Of a stretch of DNA of 64,000 bases, positions 10,758 to 22,785 are shown in pieces. Below the pieces are notes generated by a model. That model made no database searches. It was given only the letters and a program-made list of their open reading frames with translations, and was not told the origin of the DNA. The stretch's first letter is position 1; each line of letters starts with the position of its first letter. Source of the DNA: Aldrovandia affinis (taxonomy: Eukaryota > Chordata > Actinopteri > Notacanthiformes > Halosauridae); assembly GCA_029706075.1 (NCBI GenBank), contig JAINUG010000544.1:1-64000 (forward strand), given 5' to 3'. The position numbers were made by a program, and so were the translations under genes.

Positions 10758-13700
10758 CTATGTTTGGCAGTAGGCTAGGCTGAAAAGATATGTTTTTAAT
10801 CTACACTTAAAACTTGAAACTGTGTCCGAATCCCTAACATGTCTTGGTAAACCATTCCACAACAGAGGAGCTCTAAAAGAGAAGACTCTACCACCAGCTG
10901 TGCTTTTCAAAATTCTAGGGAGTAATAGATGGCCGGCTTCTTGTGAACAAAGCAGTCGTGACGGCTTATAAGGGGCAATCATTTAGGTCAGGTATAAAAG
11001 TGCAAGTCCGTTCACTGCTTTAAAAGTTAGCAACAGTACTTTATAATCAGCCCGATATTTAACAGGAAGCCAATGTAGTGATGCTAACACAGGAGTAATG
11101 TGCTCATACTTCTTGGATCTAGTCAAAATATGTGCCGCTGTATTCGGTACTAGTTGAAGACTCTACTAGAAGAGCCGGATAATAAGGCATTACAATAGTC
11201 TAGCCTCGATGCGACAAAAGCATGCATAAAGGTTTTTGTATCCTCTAATGACAGAATGTGCCAAATTTGAGCTATGTTTCTTAGGTGAAAGAAAGCTACT
11301 CTGGAAGTGTTTTTAATATGAGTGTCAAATGTAAGGTCCTGATCAATAATAAAACCAAGGTCCAACTTGTTCCTTCATTTTTTGGGGCCCAAAACCATCA
11401 TCTCTGTTTTATCTGAATTTAAAAGCAGGAAATGTACTGTCATCCAATTCTTTATATCAGAGCCTCTAATTGAGTGAGTTGAAGTATTTCACCTGGTTTC
11501 ATTGATATGTACAGCTGTGAATTATCTGCATAGCAATGGAAATTCACACCATGTTTACGACTAACATTACCCAGTGGTAGCGAGTATAATGAGAACAGTA
11601 ATGGTCCCAGCACTGAGCCTTGTGGAATACCATATTTAACCTGAGAGTAGTCAGAGAACTCTTGATCTAATTGCACAAATTGAAACCTGTCTGATAAGTA
11701 TGATTTAAACCATGAGAGTGCCCGTCCATGCAAACCAATCAGGTTTTCTAGCCTATGAAGGAGAATCTGGTGGTCAATAGTGTCAAAAGCAGCACTTATG
11801 TCAAGGAGCACTAGAATAGAAACACAACCAGTATCCAATGCTAACAGTAAATCATTTTCAACTTTAATAAGTGCCGTCTCAGTGCTATGGTTTGGTCTAA
11901 AACCTGATTGTAGTGTTTCATACAGATTATTCATTTTTAGGAAAGCAGTTAATTGTTGAGCTACAGATTTCTCTAAAATATTTGACAAAAAAGGGAAGAT
12001 TTGAAATGGGCCTATAGTTCTTCAGATTAACAGGATAAAGATTTGGTTTCTTTAGAAGAGGCTTGATTACTGCCACTTTTAAAGACTTAGGTACGCAACC
12101 CAATAATAGGGATGTATTTATGATATCTAACATGGGCTGGCCTAGCACAGGCAAAAGCTCTTTAATAAGCTTTGTTGGTATGGGGTCTAACAGACATGTA
12201 GATGATTTGGAGGACATAACCAGTTTACTAAATTTGTCCAGATCCAAGGGAGTGAAAAACTCAAGGGTCTCTACGCAACCCTGCTCCTGATAGCCCTGTG
12301 CTATCTCGTGAGTTGGAGTGCTAGATATTGGAGTCATTTTCATAATTTGTTCTCTGATTGTCTCAATCTTATCAGTAAACGAGTTCATGAAGTCATTGGA
12401 ATTATAGTTAGAAGGATAACTGATGCAATCTGAAGACAGATTTTTTGTCAGTTTAGCTACCGTGTTAAATAGAAATCTTGGGTTGTTTTTATTCTGGTCA
12501 ATTAATTTTGAGAAGTACGATGACCTAGCTGTAGTAAGGGCATGCTTGTATTCTATGAGGCTGTCCTTCCAAGCAGAGCGAAAAACCTCTAAATTGGTAG
12601 AGCGCCATCTGCGTTCTAATTTGCTGGAAACTTGTTTCTTCTTCTTCTTTGCTGGAAACTTGTTTAGCCACGCCCTTGTCTCTAGTCCCACTTGGAAGAG
12701 GCTGGCCTCCGAAGGTGGTCTGTACAGGGGGCAGGTGTTAATGATGTGCTCTCAGAAACCAGGGTGCAAGTTTCAAGTTTCTTCTGACTGCATTTTTCTT
12801 CTTGAGGGGTGGGACAGCATCAAGTGTATTCCGTAAAATATGATTTAGTGCATCTGTTTGATGATCAATTGACAAAAAGCTATTTGGGTCCTGACTTGAT
12901 ACTAACGATTCGGGAAGTATGTTTATACATTTTGAAGCCGTCAATTAATTTATAGAGCAGCTGGAATAGTATCTAGGTTCCGATTTAATAGGAATATTTA
13001 CCTGAATTTCAAAAATAATCAAGAAGTGATCTGATAATACAGGATTATGGGGAGACACAATTATATTCTCGACATCGATACCATAGGATAAGACTAAATC
13101 TAAGGTATGGTTGTGGCGGTGGGCTGGTTCAGATATATTTTGAATAAAACCAACAGAGTCAATAATAGCTGCAAAAGCCAGTCCTAAAGGGTCACTGTCA
13201 TTGTCAACATGTATGTTGAAATCTCCAGCAATCACAACTTTATCTGCCATAGGTGCTAAGCTTGATAAAAACTCTGCAAACTCAGAAAGAAAGACAGTAT
13301 ACGGTCCAGGTGGTCTATAAATAGTTACTAAGAGGAAGGACTGCACTGAGGTAACTTTATCTTTTGACCGTCCAGAAAGCATAACAAGCGATTCAAAAGA
13401 GGAGAACTTATCCCCACATTTAGGTGTGAAACTAAATTTTGTCGAAAACATCACAGCAAGTCCGCCCCCTCTACCGGACAGACGTGGCACTTGGCAGCTG
13501 GCATAACCATTAGGAGATGCCTCATTAAGTGCACTGTATTCGTCAGGCCTAAGCCAGGTTTCAGTTAAACTAATCAGGTCAAAACTATGGTCCGTGATTA
13601 GTTCGTTCACAAGAACCGCCTTGGGGGAAAGTGATCGAACATTTAACAATCCACATTTAAGATATGTCTTATTACAAGCAACACTTACAGCAGGCTGAGA

Positions 13701-13808
13701 AGTTTTAATATAAATAATATTATGAACACAAATGCCACGACAGCCAGTCTGCTCAGATAGCTTTTTATTTCTAAAACCATTTCCTAAACGAGGGACAGAC
13801 AGTCTCAA
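10758..13808 (-). pseudogene. L2 ORF2: AP endonuclease and reverse transcriptase (broken)
   Basis: Open pieces 12945-13808 (endonuclease: SLTETWL, GRGGGLAV, IYRPPGPY, IAGDFNIHVD, HTLDLVL, LSDHFLI), 11927-12944 in two frames (linker and first RT blocks, [10 protein letters not shown]), 11452-11988 ([42 protein letters not shown]), 11150-11365 and 10758-10982 (RT C terminus, LWNGLPRHVR). The catalytic YADD is changed to YADN in HCYADNSQ. Several frameshifts separate the pieces. The order is that of a normal L2 ORF2. Confidence 0.85.
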
Positions 13809-13852
13809 TAGCTAAGCTAGTCACAGGTTTTTGGAAGCTAGCAGACAATAGT

Positions 13853-14709
13853 TTAGTTTATACTATGGGAAAAAATTCTAGATAATAGAAGAGCATCTCT
13901 CCAGCTCTGGTGGAGTCCGTCTCTCTTCAGTAAGCCAGGCTTTCCCCAAAAAGTAGGCCAATTGTTTATGAAGCCCAAGTCGTTGTCAGTACACCAGTTA
14001 GCCATCCAGCGATTTAGCAACGTGAGTCTACTGTAGACTTCGTCACTCCTACGGGCAAGGATAGGGCCAGAGATAATTACTTCCGGACTGAGTGTTTTAG
14101 CGAGCTTACACACCGAAACAAAATTATTTTGAGTGATCTCCAACTGCCTAAGTCGAACATCGCTGGTGCCAGCGTGGATAATAATTTTAGAATATTTACG
14201 ATTATTCTTAGCTAGCACCTTTAAGTTTGCCTCCATGTTGGTAGCTCTGGCCCCAGGCAAACATTGGACTATGGTCGCTGGTGACTATCCTCACGTTTCG
14301 TCAAATGGAATCGCCAATAATCTGAGCTTTCTCAGTAGATGTATTACTGAGTGGGGAAAAAAAGATTCGAAACATGAGTTTGGTGTATGACCTCCTTAGG
14401 ATGGCGACTATGCCTCCCTCGAACCGTGACAAAAACGCCTTGCTGCAAAGGCTCTGCCAGGGGAATAGCACTGATGTCTAGGCTATTTAAACTCCCTGGT
14501 GCGTCCGGTGCTTGCAGAAAAGACTCTATGTAACTCTCTCCCTCCTGAATCTGGTGAAGCGTCCAGACGCGGTCCTCAAGCTCAACTATTTTCTGAACCA
14601 ATTCTAAATTAAGTTGACACTTACTACAGATACCACTTATGCTAAACTTGGTGTCAGAACTAATGCTAAACATATTGCACTCCAAGCAGGAAACAAGGGA
14701 GGAAGCCAT
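13853..14709 (-). pseudogene. L2 ORF1 with SGNH esterase domain (broken)
   Basis: The first piece (14344-14709) has CLEC and CSKC cysteine pairs and a coiled-coil-like stretch (LVQKIVELEDRV). About 14310-14330 encodes IIGDSI, the serine block of SGNH hydrolases, followed directly by a stop. The second piece (13853-14260) has the block III position as HAGTSDVR and the Asp-His block as KRDGLHQSW. Esterase-type ORF1 proteins are known from L2/CR1 LINEs of fish. A frameshift and the stop make it dead. Confidence 0.75.
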
Positions 14710-14800
14710 AGTCTAATTCCTTACCGTAAATGTTTTCTTAGCCGTAGAACAGAAAACCACGGGGTTGGAGTCCCTTAATTGATCAAATTCACGCAGATTC

Positions 14801-15440
14801 GACGATGGTTATGAATAAAATTCAAATTAAAGTTTTGCTGCCAATATATTTGGTATTTTACGTGCAAAGGTTATTTTGAAGTAGCAGTAGTAGAAAGCGT
14901 GCTAGCATTTCAAACAATCGCGTGTAACATTATGTGGAATAATGTAGTATTTTGTAATCTGATTCAGCCTTATAGCAGGTATAATTTAGCAAAGGTTATT
15001 GTGCTGGTGTTATTATTATTCTTTCCTGAAGTATTTTATGATCAATATTAGTCAAATGTATTGTTTGAAACTAGAAGGTATGTGTAATTCTTCACATTTA
15101 GGGTATATGAACTATGTATTCATATTTGATGGTACTCATGTTATATACTGTAAGTGTCAATATTGTATTTCATGTTTTAGCACTTCCAAGGTTGTAATGT
15201 CAAATATCAATCAACATCATAGGAAGGACTTATTTATGCTTAGCAGCGTGTGTTACTTTAAAACACAGAGTATGAAACTCATACAAATTATTTTATATAC
15301 ACTTATACATTTTGGGATGTGACAGCATTTGAAGAAATCAAATGAGGGCTGAGATGATAAGACGAAGAAACAAGGTGCTAAGTTATTTGAATGAATGTAG
15401 GAAAATATTGCTCTGGAACAGTACTTCTTTGTTTGAAATA
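14801..15440. other. AT-rich DNA, nothing assigned
   Basis: No coding motif is recognised. About 60 bp near 15370-15440 matches, in inverted orientation, 5545-5600 in the gene 1 intron (CTGTTCCA.AGCAAT...TTTTCCTACATTCATTCAA), so part of this may be another duplicated fragment of the GIMAP region. Confidence 0.4.
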
Positions 15441-16144
15441 CACGGCCGGTCAAAAGTTTTAGAACACCCTAATTTTCCAGTTTTTACAGAAATTTAAGCA
15501 GTTTAAGTCCAGTGAATAACCTGAAATGGTACAAAGGTAAGTGGTAAACTGCCAGAGGTTAAAAAAAGTTTAGGTTACCAAAAACGTAAAAATAATGTAC
15601 ATTTCAGAGTTATAAAAAAAGGCCCTTTTCAGGGAACAAGTAATGGGTTAATGTGGGTTAACAGTCACTCTGTGCAAGTTGCCGACTCTGGATCCAGCAA
15701 AAGAGCCCCAGACCATCACACTTCCTCCTCCATGTTTGACAGTTGGTGTCACACACTGAGGAACCATCCCTTTGCCTACTCGATGGCCTATAAAAACCTT
15801 TCAAAATGTCAAGATTTCAAATTCGGTCCAGAAGACCTTCCAGTCTTCAGTAGTCCACTGGTGGTGATTCATGGCCCAGGCAAGCCTCTTTTTCTTATTT
15901 TGCCATCTTAGCAATGGCTTTCTTACTGCCACTCGACCTGTCAAACCTCCAGCTCAAAGTCTTCTCTTCACAGTTAAAACTGAGACTTCCTTACTTCAAC
16001 CAGTGTTAAGCTGTGCTTGAAGCTGTTGTCCTGTGAGCCACCTATCAAGCAAACTTGACTCTCAGAAACTTGTCTTCTGATTTTGTTGTGGCTTTGGGTC
16101 TGCCAGACCTCTTCCTGTCAGAGTTTCCTCCAGTTTCCAAGTAC
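15441..16144 (-). mobile_element. Tc1-like DNA transposon, first part
   Basis: It starts after a TA with CACGGCCGGTCAAAAGTTTT, a common Tc1-type end in fish. The minus strand encodes Tc1 transposase pieces: the antisense of a KHGGGSVMVWG-type motif near 15690-15740, and ETGGNSDRKRSGRPKATTKSEDKF-type N-terminal helix-turn-helix sequence near 16060-16140. It is interrupted at 16145 by a SINE and seems to continue at about 20535-20650. Transposase is heavily broken. Confidence 0.75.
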
Positions 16145-16330
16145 CTTCTTAAAAAAAAAAAAAAGTTTCTGATTTTCTCCCATTTTCTCCCAATTTGGTA
16201 GCCAATTACACCCGCTATTTTCAAGTCAATCCCCCCTGCAATGTGCGTTCGCTGCCGTAGCCCGTGACCGGTAGTGACGAAGGCGAAGCACCGCCTCCTC
16301 CGAGATGGCACTCGTCGTGCTGTCGACTGT
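16145..16330 (-). mobile_element. SINE B, first half, split by a LINE
   Basis: It matches the A-rich end and body of the whole SINE at 23026-23363 up to GTCGACTGT. The rest resumes at 20442 with AATTCCGG, exactly where the whole copy continues. CCAAGTAC borders the SINE on both outer sides (up to 16144 and 20535-20542) and is the target duplication in the Tc1 element. Confidence 0.85.
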
Positions 16331-17381
16331 GCTGTCGCGCAGCAACTAATTGCTGCGCGAGAGGTTCAACGCTGGTCGGAAAAATTGGAATCCATGCTAC
16401 AGGACTGTTTTAACCACACCGACTGGTCCATGTTCAAGGACGCCTCGGACAACAACGTCAGTGAGTACGCGTCCACAGTCGGTGGGTTTATCAAGAAGTG
16501 CATGGATGATGTTGTTCCTACTAAGTCGGTTCGGATATACCCAAACCAGAAACCTTGGATTAACGGGGATGTTCGCGCTGCACTCAATACGCGCAACGCC
16601 ACCTTCAATTCCGGGAGTATGGAGGAGTATAGAAGAGCCCGCTATGACCTCCGCAGGACCATCAACACTGCCAAGCGGGAGTATAGGAGCAGAGTGGAGG
16701 ACAAATTTGACAATCAAGACGTGAGGGGTATGTGGAAGGGGCTACAGACAATCACGGACTTCAGAGGGAGAACCAGCTGTGTAGAGAACTCCTCTACCTC
16801 CCTCCCAGCAGAGCTGAACACATTCTTTGCTCGGTTCGATGTGAACAGCAGCCCACCGGAGTCAGCGCTGCCTGGGGTGACCAGCCTGCTGAGCATCTCA
16901 GAGGCCGACGTGTGCAGAGCCTTCAAGCGGGTGAACATCCGCAAGGCAGCAGGCCCCGACGGCATCCCGGGGCGCGTCCTCAGAGCATGCGCTGACCAGT
17001 TGGCAGGAGTGTTTGCAGACATCTTCAACCTCTCCCTGTCCCAGGCTGTTGTTCCCGTGGACTTCAAGATGTCCACCATTGTGCCTGTCCCCAAACACCC
17101 CAAGGTAACGTGTCTGAACGACTGGAGGCCCGTAGCCCTCACCTCGATCGTCAGTAAATGCTTCGAGAGGTTGGTTAAAGACTTCATTTGTTCCATGTTG
17201 CCTGACACACTGGACCCATGGCAATTTGCATATAGTCAGAACAGATCCACTGACGACGCAATTGTCGTGGCACTTCACACCGCCCTTTCTCACCTGGAGA
17301 GGAGGAACTCTTATGTGCAAATGCTGTTTGTGGACTATAGCTCAGCGTTCAATACAATAGTTCCTGCCAAGCTCAACACCA
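16331..17381 (+). pseudogene. Rex1/Babar-like LINE, reverse transcriptase first part
   Basis: The open frame runs to 17381 and on a few bases into the inserted L2. It starts in the linker after the endonuclease, so the LINE is 5' truncated. RT blocks seen: KAAGPDGIPGRVL, LNDWRPVALTSIVSKCFERLV, FAYSQNRSTDDAI and LFVDYSSAFNTI. The L2 insertion cuts it at PAKLNT. Clade is judged from the RPVALTS...FAY.NRSTDDAI wording; Rex1/Babar is my best reading. It entered the SINE at GTCGACTGT. Confidence 0.8.
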
Positions 17382-19471
17382 CTGGCTTCCTTCTCCGCTA
17401 ACCTCCGCTAACCTCTCCTCTGCTAAGTCTGCATTCTTCCTTTCTAAGATTCAATCCTCTGTTTCCAACCCACGTAAACTCTATGCTACATTTTCCTCTC
17501 TCCTCACCCCTCCTCCTCCCCACCCCCTCCTCTATAACCGCAGATGACTTCTCATCCTTCTTTCACGAAGGTTGAGGTCATTCGCAACTCCTTCCCCCTA
17601 CCCCTCCCTCTCCCATCCCGCTACCTAAACCTCCCACCTCTCTGTCCTCCTTCTCACCCCTCCCTGACTCGGACATCCTTCAACTTGTTCTCTCCCACCG
17701 TCCCACCACCTGCCCTCTTGATCCCATTCCTTCCCCCTCTTCCAGTCCATTGCTATGGACATCCTCCCGTTGTCTCTAATGTCATTAACTCCTCTCTTTC
17801 CTCTGGCTCTGTCCCCTCCTCCCTCAAATGCGCTCAGGTTGTCCCCCTCCTCAAAAAACCCTCTCTGAATCCTGCTGTCATCTCTAACTACCGACCTGTC
17901 TCTCTCCTCCCATTCCTTTCCAAAACGTTAGAGCGGGCTGTCTATAATCAACTGTATGCTCATCTCTTACAGAACGACCTACTTGATCCCAACCAATCTG
18001 GGTTCAGAGCAGGCCACTCCACAGAGACTGCTCTCCTTGCGGTCACTGAGGCTCTTCACGTCGCTAAGTCCCGATCCCTTAGCTCCGTCCTCCTCCTCCT
18101 TGACCTGTCGGCGGCGTTCGACACCGTGGACCACCGGATCCTGCTCTCATCTCTCGTCGAGATGGGAATCTCTGGATCTGTGCTAACATGTTTTGAGTCC
18201 TACCTGGCTGACCGGTCCTACCAGGTGGCCTGGAGAGGATCCCTCTCCTCTCCCGCACCCTCTCTACCGGTGTCCCGCAGGGCTCGGTGCTAGGCCCTGT
18301 CCTATTTTCTCTGTACACCAAGTCACTTGGCTCTGTTATTTCTGCTCATGGTTTTTCCTATCACTGTTATGCTGATGACACTCAACTGTTTCTCTCCTTC
18401 CCTCCATCTGATACCCAGATCCCGGCACGGATCTCTGCATGCCTGGCTGACATCTCCGCATGGATGTCCACCCACCACCTGAAGCTGAACCTGGGGAAGA
18501 CAGAGCTGCTCTTCCTCCCAGCGAAGGACTCCCCGATGATTGATCGTCAATTACCGTGGAAGGCTCCATAGTGTCTCCGTCCCAGTCTGCCAGGAGTCTT
18601 GGGGTAACCCTGGACAACCAGCTGTGCTTCTCGAGCCATATTGCAGCGATCTCTCGGACCTGCCGTTTCTCCCTCCACAACATCCGGAGGATCAGACCGT
18701 TCCTCACCCAAGAGGCCACTCAACTCCTGGTCCAGGCCCTGGTGATCTCACGTCTGGACTACTGCAATTCCTTGCTGGCAGGCCTTCCGGCCTGTGCCAT
18801 CAAGCCACTGCAACTAGTCCAGAACGCTGCTGCTCGCCTGGTGTTCAACCAGCCAAAGTTCACCACGTCACCCCTCTACTCTCCTCTCTGCATTGGCTCC
18901 CCATCGCAGCACGCATCAGATTCAAGTCACTGGTGCTGGCTTTTCAAGCGGCCAGAGGTACTGCTCCCCCGTACCTCCAGTCACTCATCACGCCCTACAC
19001 CCCGTCCAGACCCCTCCGCTCCGCCTCCGCTGGCAGACTGACTGCCCCATCCCTCCGGGCGCCTGGCAGCCGCTCCTCGCGGTCTCGCCTCTTCTCTGTC
19101 CTGGTCCCTCGTTGGTGGAACGACCTCCCGCAATCGGTCAGGACTGCGGAATCACTTCCAATCTTCCGCAAGAGACTCAAAACCCACCTCTTCAGACTCC
19201 ACTACCACTGAACACTGTCCATCTAGTCAATCTGTCGTCACCACTGTTTACTTGTTCAAAAAAAAACAAAAAAACAAAAAAACTAACTAACCTTTTCTTT
19301 CCCAATGTTACAGGTATGATACGCAGACGCCTGCAATGATGTCCTTTGCCGTTTTACTGCACTGATCTTGTACGCTAACTTTGATTGTTCTCACCTTGTA
19401 TTAATGCACATCTTGTAAGTCGCTCTGGATAAGAGCGTCTGCTAAATGCTTAAAATGTAAAATGTAAATGT
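17382..19471 (+). mobile_element. L2-type LINE inserted in the Rex1-like LINE
   Basis: AACACCA at 17375-17381 and 19472-19478 is the target duplication, and the host LINE reading resumes after it (KLRGLGLHSTM). The insert is 5' truncated and holds L2 [47 protein letters not shown] and [13 protein letters not shown] with the catalytic YADD, and the C terminus to FRKRLKTHLFRLHYH at 19211. Frame changes near 18290 and 18540-18560 break the ORF. The 3' end has the AAGTCGCTCTGGATAAGAGC tail. It is very similar to the copies at 62757-64000 and 47978-48306. Confidence 0.9.
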
Positions 19472-20441
19472 AACACCAAGCTCCGGGGTCTAGGCCTGCA
19501 CTCCACCATGTGCAGCTGGATACTGGACTTCCTGTACTTCCTCAGACGTCTGAGGAAATTCAACATGTGCCGCCGCATCCTCCGAACATTCTACACCGGT
19601 ACGATTGAGAGTGTTCTCTCAGGATGCATCACCGTCTGGTATGGGAACTGCATCGTACTCGAGCGCAGATCGCTACAGAGGGTCGTGCGAACGGCCCAGG
19701 ACATCATTGGAGGGGAGCTCCCCTCCCTCCAGGACATTTACACCAGGCGGTGCGTGGCAAAGGCCAAACGCATCATTAAAGACATTAACCACCCCTGCCA
19801 CAAACTGTACTCACCTTTACCGTCAGGCAGAAGATACCGTAGTATCAAGTGCCGCACGAACAGACTCAGGGACAGCTTCCATAGTCAGGCCATCAGGCTG
19901 CTGAACAAGAGCTGATCCTCGCACTTTTGCACACATTCAATTGTATTTTGTAATTATATTGAGCCAGTATCATTGCACATTCATCTAACTTGCACTATTC
20001 TGTAAATTGTATTTTTCCCAGTTAAATTTGTATTTTGCACAGTCTACTTTAAATTGGTACTTATAGTTCTGTTCTATAGTCTTGTAATTTTGCACAGTTT
20101 TAACTCCAATCTTCATTTGTGGTCTATCCGATAGTTATTTTATACAGTCTGTACAGAATGCTGTCATTTGCACTTGCTCAGTTTAATTTGTATTTTGCAT
20201 AGGTTCATTTTTGCACTGTTTTTTAGCTTTAATTTTTTACTTATGTTTAATGTATACTTATCGTTTAAATTTTGCACCGTTTTAGCTTAATTTTTATTTA
20301 TGTTATACTTATAGTTTATTTATAGTCTTATAACTGCTGTTTGCTGTCGGGCGTTTTTCCGACACAAGAATTTCATTCACCGCGTTATAATTATATAATC
20401 TGTGATTTGATAATAAAACTACTTGACTTGACTTGACTTGA
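19472..20441 (+). pseudogene. Rex1/Babar-like LINE, RT end and 3' UTR
   Basis: This continues the host LINE after the L2. CSWILDFL is followed at once by YFLRRLRKFNMC, so the RT core with the YADD box is missing by internal deletion. The C-terminal part is open to 19915 (FYTGTIESVLSGCITVWYGN, RTAQDIIGGELPSLQDIY, SPLPSGRRYRSIKCRTNRLRDSF). A long T-rich 3' UTR ends with AATAAAACTACTTGACTTGACTTGAC. The element is inactive. Confidence 0.8.
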
Positions 20442-20534
20442 TAATTCCGGCACCCCAGAACCACTCCTGTGCCAGCGAACTGTGTCGGCTTCCCCTCGTT
20501 GAATGTTGTAACCACTGGACCATGCGGGAGGCCC
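20442..20534 (-). mobile_element. SINE B, second half
   Basis: It starts AATTCCGGCACCCCAGAACC and ends CATGCGGGAGGCC, the SINE head in antisense, completing the piece at 16145-16330. It is shorter than the whole copy in its middle. Confidence 0.8.
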
Positions 20535-20650
20535 CCAAGTACATTTTGATGGTGTAGGAAACTACTCACTGCCAAATATTTACATTATTTTTCATTATTT
20601 TTTTAAAAACAACTCACCAAGCCAAACTGTAACTCCGGTACACATAGAGT
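20535..20650 (-). mobile_element. Tc1-like transposon, outer part
   Basis: Directly after the second CCAAGTAC, sequence such as CATTTTGATGGTGTAGGAAAC fits the codons before the transposase piece at 16140. It then fades into AT-rich DNA without a visible terminal inverted repeat, so the end is lost or diverged. Confidence 0.5.
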
Positions 20651-20909
20651 CTTATAGACGCATACTCTTATATGCCCCCCTCCCAGTATTAGTTCGTTCA
20701 TAAAAGGTTTATTTGTTTATACAAAATAAGATACCATAATCTACATGTGGCAGCATCCAAGCTAAATTGAAAATATATTTTACATAGGTATAATCTATAA
20801 AATAATTTAAAAGAATGAAAAAAACATCTAAAATGTAAACTGCAACATTAAAAGCATAAAATAGACTGACATAAAATAGACTAACCGACACACAATAACG
20901 TGACAAACC

Positions 20910-21150
20910 GACATACCTTATGAACTGTGTTTATGGGAGTTTATTGTTCTCACTTAATTGTAAATGTGGGTTTTATAGTCAGAGGATGGTTTTTCTATCA
21001 GTGTATTTTTTATAATTTATACTAGATCCTGTCCTGTTCCTAGATCCTGAACTTTATGAGAGTTTGTCATGTTGTTTGACATCACATGGTTTCTTTTAAA
21101 AAGACGGTTAAGGCCTGGTTTCAAGTCAACATTTATACTTCACTGATTGA
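20910..21150 (+). repeat. Decayed GIMAP upstream unit
   Basis: Stretches such as TATGAACTGTGTTTATGGGAG, TTTTTCTATCAG, GATCCTGAACTTTATGAGAGTTTGTCATG and GACATCACATGGTTT recall the upstream unit at 23890-24140 and 24940-25060 in the same order. No exon 1 follows. The identity is partial, so this is an old copy. About 30 bp of L2-type tail (minus strand) follows at 21155-21185. Confidence 0.5.
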
Positions 21151-21195
21151 TTTACATTTACATTACATTTTAGGCATTTAGCATGTTATAGTTAT

Positions 21196-21543
21196 GGGGC
21201 CTCCGATAGTGTAGCGGTCTAACGCACCCATATTGTCTGGTCCTTTACGAGTGGGAGCTGCCTATCACAGTTACGGTTCAAAACCCGACTGTACCAGACT
21301 GGCCCTAGTGGCATTGGGCTGTCTGCCCCAGGGGGAGGGTGAACCAGCAGAAGTTCGCTGAGAAGCGCGTATGGGTGATTCCAGGACGTGGGTGGGCGAA
21401 TTCCGTTGAGAAGGAAGTGGAATTCGCTGCCATCGGATAATTAGCTTGCCTTGTAGAGACGAGTGGGAAGGGCAACTTGAAATAATTAGAGGATATAATT
21501 GGCCACTAAATTGGGAGAAAAATTGTGAATTTTTTAAATTAAA
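21196..21543 (+). mobile_element. tRNA-derived SINE (family A)
   Basis: TTATAGTTAT flanks it (21186-21195, 21544-21553). The head has TAGCGGTCTAACGCACC and the B box GGTTCAAAACCC. The body has CCAGGGGGAGGGTGA and the end has GGATATAATTGGCCACTAAATTGGGAGAAAA. Other copies: 27256-27640, 59853-60204, and a tail at 25905-25985. Confidence 0.85.
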
Positions 21544-21594
21544 TTATAGTTATAAGTTATAGTTTTTATTTTCACCGCTTGGCAAGTTCAGAAA

Positions 21595-21900
21595 TCACCA
21601 AATTAAAGCATCAAACCAAATAGTTAAGTTTTCAGATGATACAAAACTTGGGAATTTAGCAAACAGTTTAGAATTTACTCAGGTAATCAAACATGATTTA
21701 AACATCCAAGAATGGGCAGAAACATTTTAAACAATTTGGTTGAGGCCAAAGTTAACTCCCAAAGATTTTTTAGGTTGAGTTCAGTTAACAGAATAGGAGG
21801 ACACAGATTGAAATTAGTTATAGGTAAATTCACCACGGATATCAGGACGTTTTTTTAAACGTGGAACATCTTGCCAGGTCATGATACTATGATGCTATTT
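21595..21900 (+). mobile_element. CR1-like LINE fragment, decayed
   Basis: It matches the 5' terminal copy at 95-870 with deletions: CAGATGATACAAAACTTGGG, then AGATTTTTTAGGTTGAG and ACATCTTGCCAGGTCATG. It has no open frame of note. Confidence 0.7.
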
Positions 21901-22059
21901 GGAATGTTGTTGGAATTATTTTCTGTTGTATTAACAAGCCGCTGCTGTTACTACTGTTTCCATTGTTGATTTTAAAATTGTGTTTTTGTTTTTATTTGAA
22001 ATTCCAACTGCTTAATCGAAAATGATCCTAGTTCTATAAAAATATATAACTCAATATGC

Positions 22060-22190
22060 TGATACAAAAGTTGTACAATCAGCTCTCCTCTGACTGTAAA
22101 TCATGTCTTAAAATTATGTGTGCATGATAAAGTCCCATAAACACAGTTTGTTACCCAACATGACTACAGTTATAAAAGGCAGATGGTCTC
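22060..22190 (-). repeat. Decayed GIMAP upstream unit, inverted
   Basis: TATGCTGATACAAAAG and TCTGACTGTAAATCATGT match the plus-strand text of the gene 1 upstream region (8040-8095), which places this copy in the minus sense. No exon 1 is seen beside it. Confidence 0.5.
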
Positions 22191-22652
22191 CAAAAGATAA
22201 CTTATGCCTAGAGTCAATCAGCATAAATCATTAACTTAACATTAACATTTGTTTTTCACAAACATAATTTGATGAGTTAATTTTTGTGATTGCTGAACTT
22301 ACCAAACTCTGTTGGTAAATATACAGTACATCTACAACTTACTGTATATGAATGCAGCCATTCTCAAAACTTTTAATAGATATAAATAGATATATAATAG
22401 AATACATTTGCCTCCCGAGAAACACACATTTAATTAGAAGTCAAAGTTAAGAGCAACTGACTGGAATCCAGGCCAAACAACAAACCAAAAACTTAATTTT
22501 GATTTTAAACTTAAGCATGATAAACTGCCATAAAGACAGTTCAGAGTCTAGGACTATAAACCATAAACAAATTATTCTATTGATTGATTACTGTGTTGAA
22601 GCTGGTTTGGTCCATGACAAGTTCAGTTCATCTAGTTCAGCTTTCATCACAG

Positions 22653-22785
22653 TGGATCTGTGTGGCTCAGTAGGTAGAGAATGGCATTGGCAACACTTCG
22701 TTCAGTTCCCACTGGGACCACATATACTGAAAAATGTATGCATTCACTACTGTAAGTTGCATTGGATAAAAGCCTCTGCTAAATT
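22653..22785 (+). mobile_element. tRNA-derived SINE, salmonid-SINE-like, decayed
   Basis: TGTGGCTCAGTAGGTAGAGAATGGC is a tRNA-like A-box head, followed by a weak B box. GAAAAATGTATGCATTCACTACTGTAAG leads to an L2-type tail (GGATAAAAGCCTCTGCTAAAT). A fragment of the same middle part lies near 39350-39395. TA-rich microsatellite follows to about 22830. Confidence 0.65.

Larger units (their letters stand above)
10123..14800 (-). mobile_element. Nearly full-length L2-type LINE
   Basis: Read on the minus strand it runs from a 5' part near 14800 through ORF1 (zinc-finger/coiled-coil and SGNH esterase), an AP endonuclease and reverse transcriptase to a 3' end with an ATTTG run (10123-10145). L2 marks include [25 protein letters not shown] and a YAD motif in [10 protein letters not shown]. 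Both ORFs are broken by shifts and stops, so it is inactive. A 3' end of the same kind lies at 30874-31215. The 5' limit is uncertain by some tens of bases. Confidence 0.85.
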
